A DNA stretch of 64,000 nucleotides from contig CM067306.1 of assembly GCA_034231615.1 (NCBI GenBank), positions 46,010,094 to 46,074,093 of the forward strand, read 5' to 3'. The DNA comes from Meghimatium bilineatum. Its lineage: Eukaryota > Mollusca > Gastropoda > Stylommatophora > Philomycidae. Positions within the stretch are counted from its first letter, which is position 1; every line of letters begins with the position of its first letter. Position numbers and translations under genes: made by a program. Below are positions 62,001 to 64,000 of this stretch, one piece after another. The notes under the pieces are model-generated. The model did no database searches. It had not been told where the DNA came from and saw nothing but the letters and a program-made list of their open reading frames with translations.

Positions 62001-64000
62001 TTGTACTGAAGCTTACTACACTAGAATTGAATGTATTCTGGTCAATTACACATGATTTCGTTGTATTGCAGCTTAATACTTCAGAACACTGGTGTATTAA
62101 ACACGAATTCTGAGTATTGCAGTTTAGTACGTCAGAACTCGTTGTATTCTGGCATATTACTCACAAATTCATTGTACTGAAGCTTACTACACTAGAATTG
62201 AATGTATTATGGTCAATTACACATGATTTCGTTGTATTGCAGCTTAATACTTCAGAACACTGGTGTATTAAACACGAATTGGGAGTATTGCAGTTTAGTA
62301 CGCCAAACTCGTTGTATTCTAGGATATTACTAACAAATTGGGTGCACTGAAACTTACTACACCACAATTCTGTGTTAGCTGATCACAAATATGGTATCTT
62401 GTAGTTTACTTCGTCAGAACTGGCGTTACACGCGAATTGGGTGTATTGCAGTTTAGTACGTATGAACTCGCTGTATTCTGGCATATTACTCACAAATTTA
62501 TTGTACTGAAGCTTACTAGACTAGAATTGAGTGTATACTGGCCCATTACACATGATTTCGTTGTATTGCAGCTTAATACTTCAGAACACTGGCGTATTAA
62601 ACACGAATTGGGAGTATTGCAGTTTACTACACCAACTCGTTGTATTGTGGCATATTACTCACTAATGTGGTGTACTGAACATTACTACACCACAACACAG
62701 TTTGCTTGTCACAAATATGTATGTTGTAGCTTACTTCGTTAGAACTGGCGTTACACACGAATTGAGTGTATTGCAGTTTAGTACGTCAGAACTTAGTTGT
62801 ATTATGGCATATTAATCACAAATTCATTGTACTGAAGCTTACACTAGAATTGAGTGTATTCTGGCCTATTACACTTGATTTCGTTGTAGTGCAGCTTAAA
62901 ACGTCAGAACACTGGCGTATTGCACACGAATTGCATGTATTGCAGTTTAGTACACCAAAACTCGTTGCATTCTGGCAGATTACTCACTAATTAGGTGTAC
63001 TGAAGCTTACTACACCACAACTCAGTGTTTGCTTGTCACAAATATGTTATGTTGTAGCTTACTTCGTTAGAACTGGCGTTACACACGAATTGAGTGTATT
63101 GCAGTTTAGGACGTCAGAACTCGTTGTATTCTGGCATATTAATCACAAATTCATTGTACTGAAGCTTACTACACTAGAATTGAGTATATTCTGGCCCATT
63201 ACACATGATTTCGTTGTATTGCAGCTTCATACGTCAGAACACTGGCGGATACACACGAATTGGGTGTTCTGCAGTTTAGTACACCAAAACTCGTTGTATT
63301 CTGGCATATTAATCACAAATTCAATGTACTGAAGCTTACTACACTAGAATTGAGTGTATACTGGCCTATTGCACATGATTTCGTTGTATTGCAGCTTAAT
63401 ACTTCAGAACACTGGCGTATTAAACACGAACTGGGAGTATTGCAATTTAGTACGCTAAAACTCATTGTATTATGGCATATTAATCACAAATTCATTGTAC
63501 TGAAGCTTACACTAGAATTGAGTGTATTCTGGCCTATTACACTTGATTTCGTTGTAGTGCAGCTTAAAACGTCAGAACACTGGCGTATTGCACACGAATT
63601 GGGTGTATTGCAGTTTAGTACACCAAAACTCGTTGCATTCTGGCAGATTACTCACTAATTTGGTGTACTGAAGCTTACTACACCACAATTCAGTGTTTGC
63701 TTGTCACAAATATGTTATGTTGTAGCTTACTTCGTTAGAACTGGCGTTACACACGAATTGAGTGTATTGCAGTTTAGGACGTCAGAACTCGTTGTATTCT
63801 GGCATATTACTCACAAATTCATTGTACTGAAGCTTACTACACTAGAATTGAGTATATTCTGGCCCATTACACATGATTTCGTTGTATTGCAGCTTCATAC
63901 GTCAGAAAACTGGCGCATCACATACTAATTGGGTGTATTCCAGTTTAGTACGCCTAAACTCGTTGTATTCTGGCATATTACTCACAAATTCATTGTAAAG
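59078..64000 (+). repeat. 56-monomer super-unit, copy 2, cut by the window edge
   Basis: Junctions 59572, 60413, 61249, 61917, 62417, 62742, 63070 and 63738 repeat copy 1 at 9292 bp. The match reaches back to about 58802 (49510 in copy 1) and is still running at 64000 (54708), so it covers at least 5.2 kb. Rare marks are shared: GAATTC at 62105-62110 (52813-52818), CAGAGCACTGG, CCAAAACGCG and ACACGCGAATTG. By eye I saw only two base differences: CGTAAG near 53775 against CGTTAG, and GGCGTATAC near 53950 against GGCGGATAC. Whether the array continues in this register cannot be seen. Confidence 0.9.

Larger units (their letters stand above)
1..64000 (+). repeat. Satellite DNA array with about 171-bp monomers and higher-order repeats
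   Basis: Every stretch I read belongs to one tandem family, and all monomers point the same way. Three nested periods are visible: 30 bp (sub-repeat), 167-171 bp (monomer) and 323-1183 bp (junction-to-junction block). Kilobase-scale duplications lie on top of these. I found no transposon, no unique DNA and no inverted segment. Canonical monomers carry a HindIII site (AAGCTT) in sub-repeat C, so a HindIII ladder is predicted. Arrays of this kind are typical of eukaryotic centromeric or pericentromeric heterochromatin; that location is inference. The family is unknown to me, and human alpha satellite is excluded because only the monomer length matches. Confidence 0.97.

Noticed and set aside
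1..64000. Well over one hundred plus-strand open frames of 62-189 codons with similar products
   Set aside because: They are readings of the satellite in one frame, kept open because 30 and 171 are multiples of three. They start at TTG codons inside junctions or GAATTGGGTG words and end at junctions or 1-bp monomer variants. I see no gene-like context or domain.
1..64000. CRISPR array
   Set aside because: There is a 30-bp period, but no unique spacers between repeats; all sub-repeats are related and arranged in 171-bp monomers.
1..64000. Human or primate alpha satellite
   Set aside because: Monomer length agrees, but the sequence I know of that family is not present, and the inner 30-bp structure is different.
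1..64000. Telomeric repeats, rRNA or tRNA genes, transposon ends
   Set aside because: I saw no short telomere-like units, no sequence that folds or reads as a known RNA gene, and no terminal repeats other than the satellite's own.
1..64000. A new gene system or defence locus
   Set aside because: There is no coding sequence to support one. The unusual biology here is the repeat architecture itself.

Overview
The whole 64 kb window is a head-to-tail satellite DNA array. I see no unique sequence, no gene, no RNA gene, no transposon and no change of strand. The base unit is a monomer of about 171 bp, roughly 37% GC in the canonical copy. It is built from five 30-bp sub-repeats (A to E) plus a sixth of 21 bp (F) that looks like a 30-bp unit missing 9 bp. 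A long single-family array like this points to a eukaryotic centromeric or pericentromeric region. I do not recognise the family and cannot name the organism. It is not human alpha satellite, although the monomer length is the same. CpG is close to the number expected from base composition, which weakly favours a genome without strong CpG-methylation decay.

On top of the monomer lies a clear higher-order structure. A divergent, shortened 'junction' monomer recurs 111 times. It carries modified C to F sub-repeats of about 30, 28, 24 and 17 bp. Junctions fall into three classes: J1 (63 copies), J2 (20, four of them J1/J2 hybrids) and J3 (28). The distance from one junction to the next is quantised: 323-329 bp (2 monomers, 36 cases), 495-500 (3, 21 cases), 665-670 (4, 31 cases), 836-841 (5, 15 cases), 1006-1011 (6, 3 cases) and 1174-1183 (7, 4 cases). 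It is never one monomer. The 110 intervals hold about 380 monomers.

Blocks are arranged in larger repeats, written here as monomers per block. From 515 to 2516 there are three tetramer blocks. From 2517 to 9684 there are three tandem copies of a 4-3-2-5 (once 4-3-2-6) unit of 2331, 2504 and 2333 bp. From 9685 to 11020 there are two more tetramers. A 15-monomer unit (4-2-3-4-2, 2482 bp) occurs at 11021, 18664 and 29833, and once minus one monomer at 16352 (2312 bp). From 30500 to 35806 a 16-monomer unit is tandemly repeated (2653 and 2654 bp). About 5 kb at 22.4-27.5 kb recurs at 37.0-42.0 kb with one 171-bp length difference. The segment 49510-54708 recurs at 58802-64000, 9292 bp downstream, almost without change. 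Length differences between related copies are whole monomers or dimers, as expected from in-register unequal exchange.

The six-frame reading frames in this window are a by-product of periods divisible by three (30 and 171). They are broken by each junction and by common 1-bp monomer variants, so I annotate no coding sequence. The features most worth testing are a CENP-B-box-like 17-mer present once per junction, 9-bp dyads in two junction classes, and the absence of adjacent junction monomers. All positions and counts were read by eye and may be off by a base or two.
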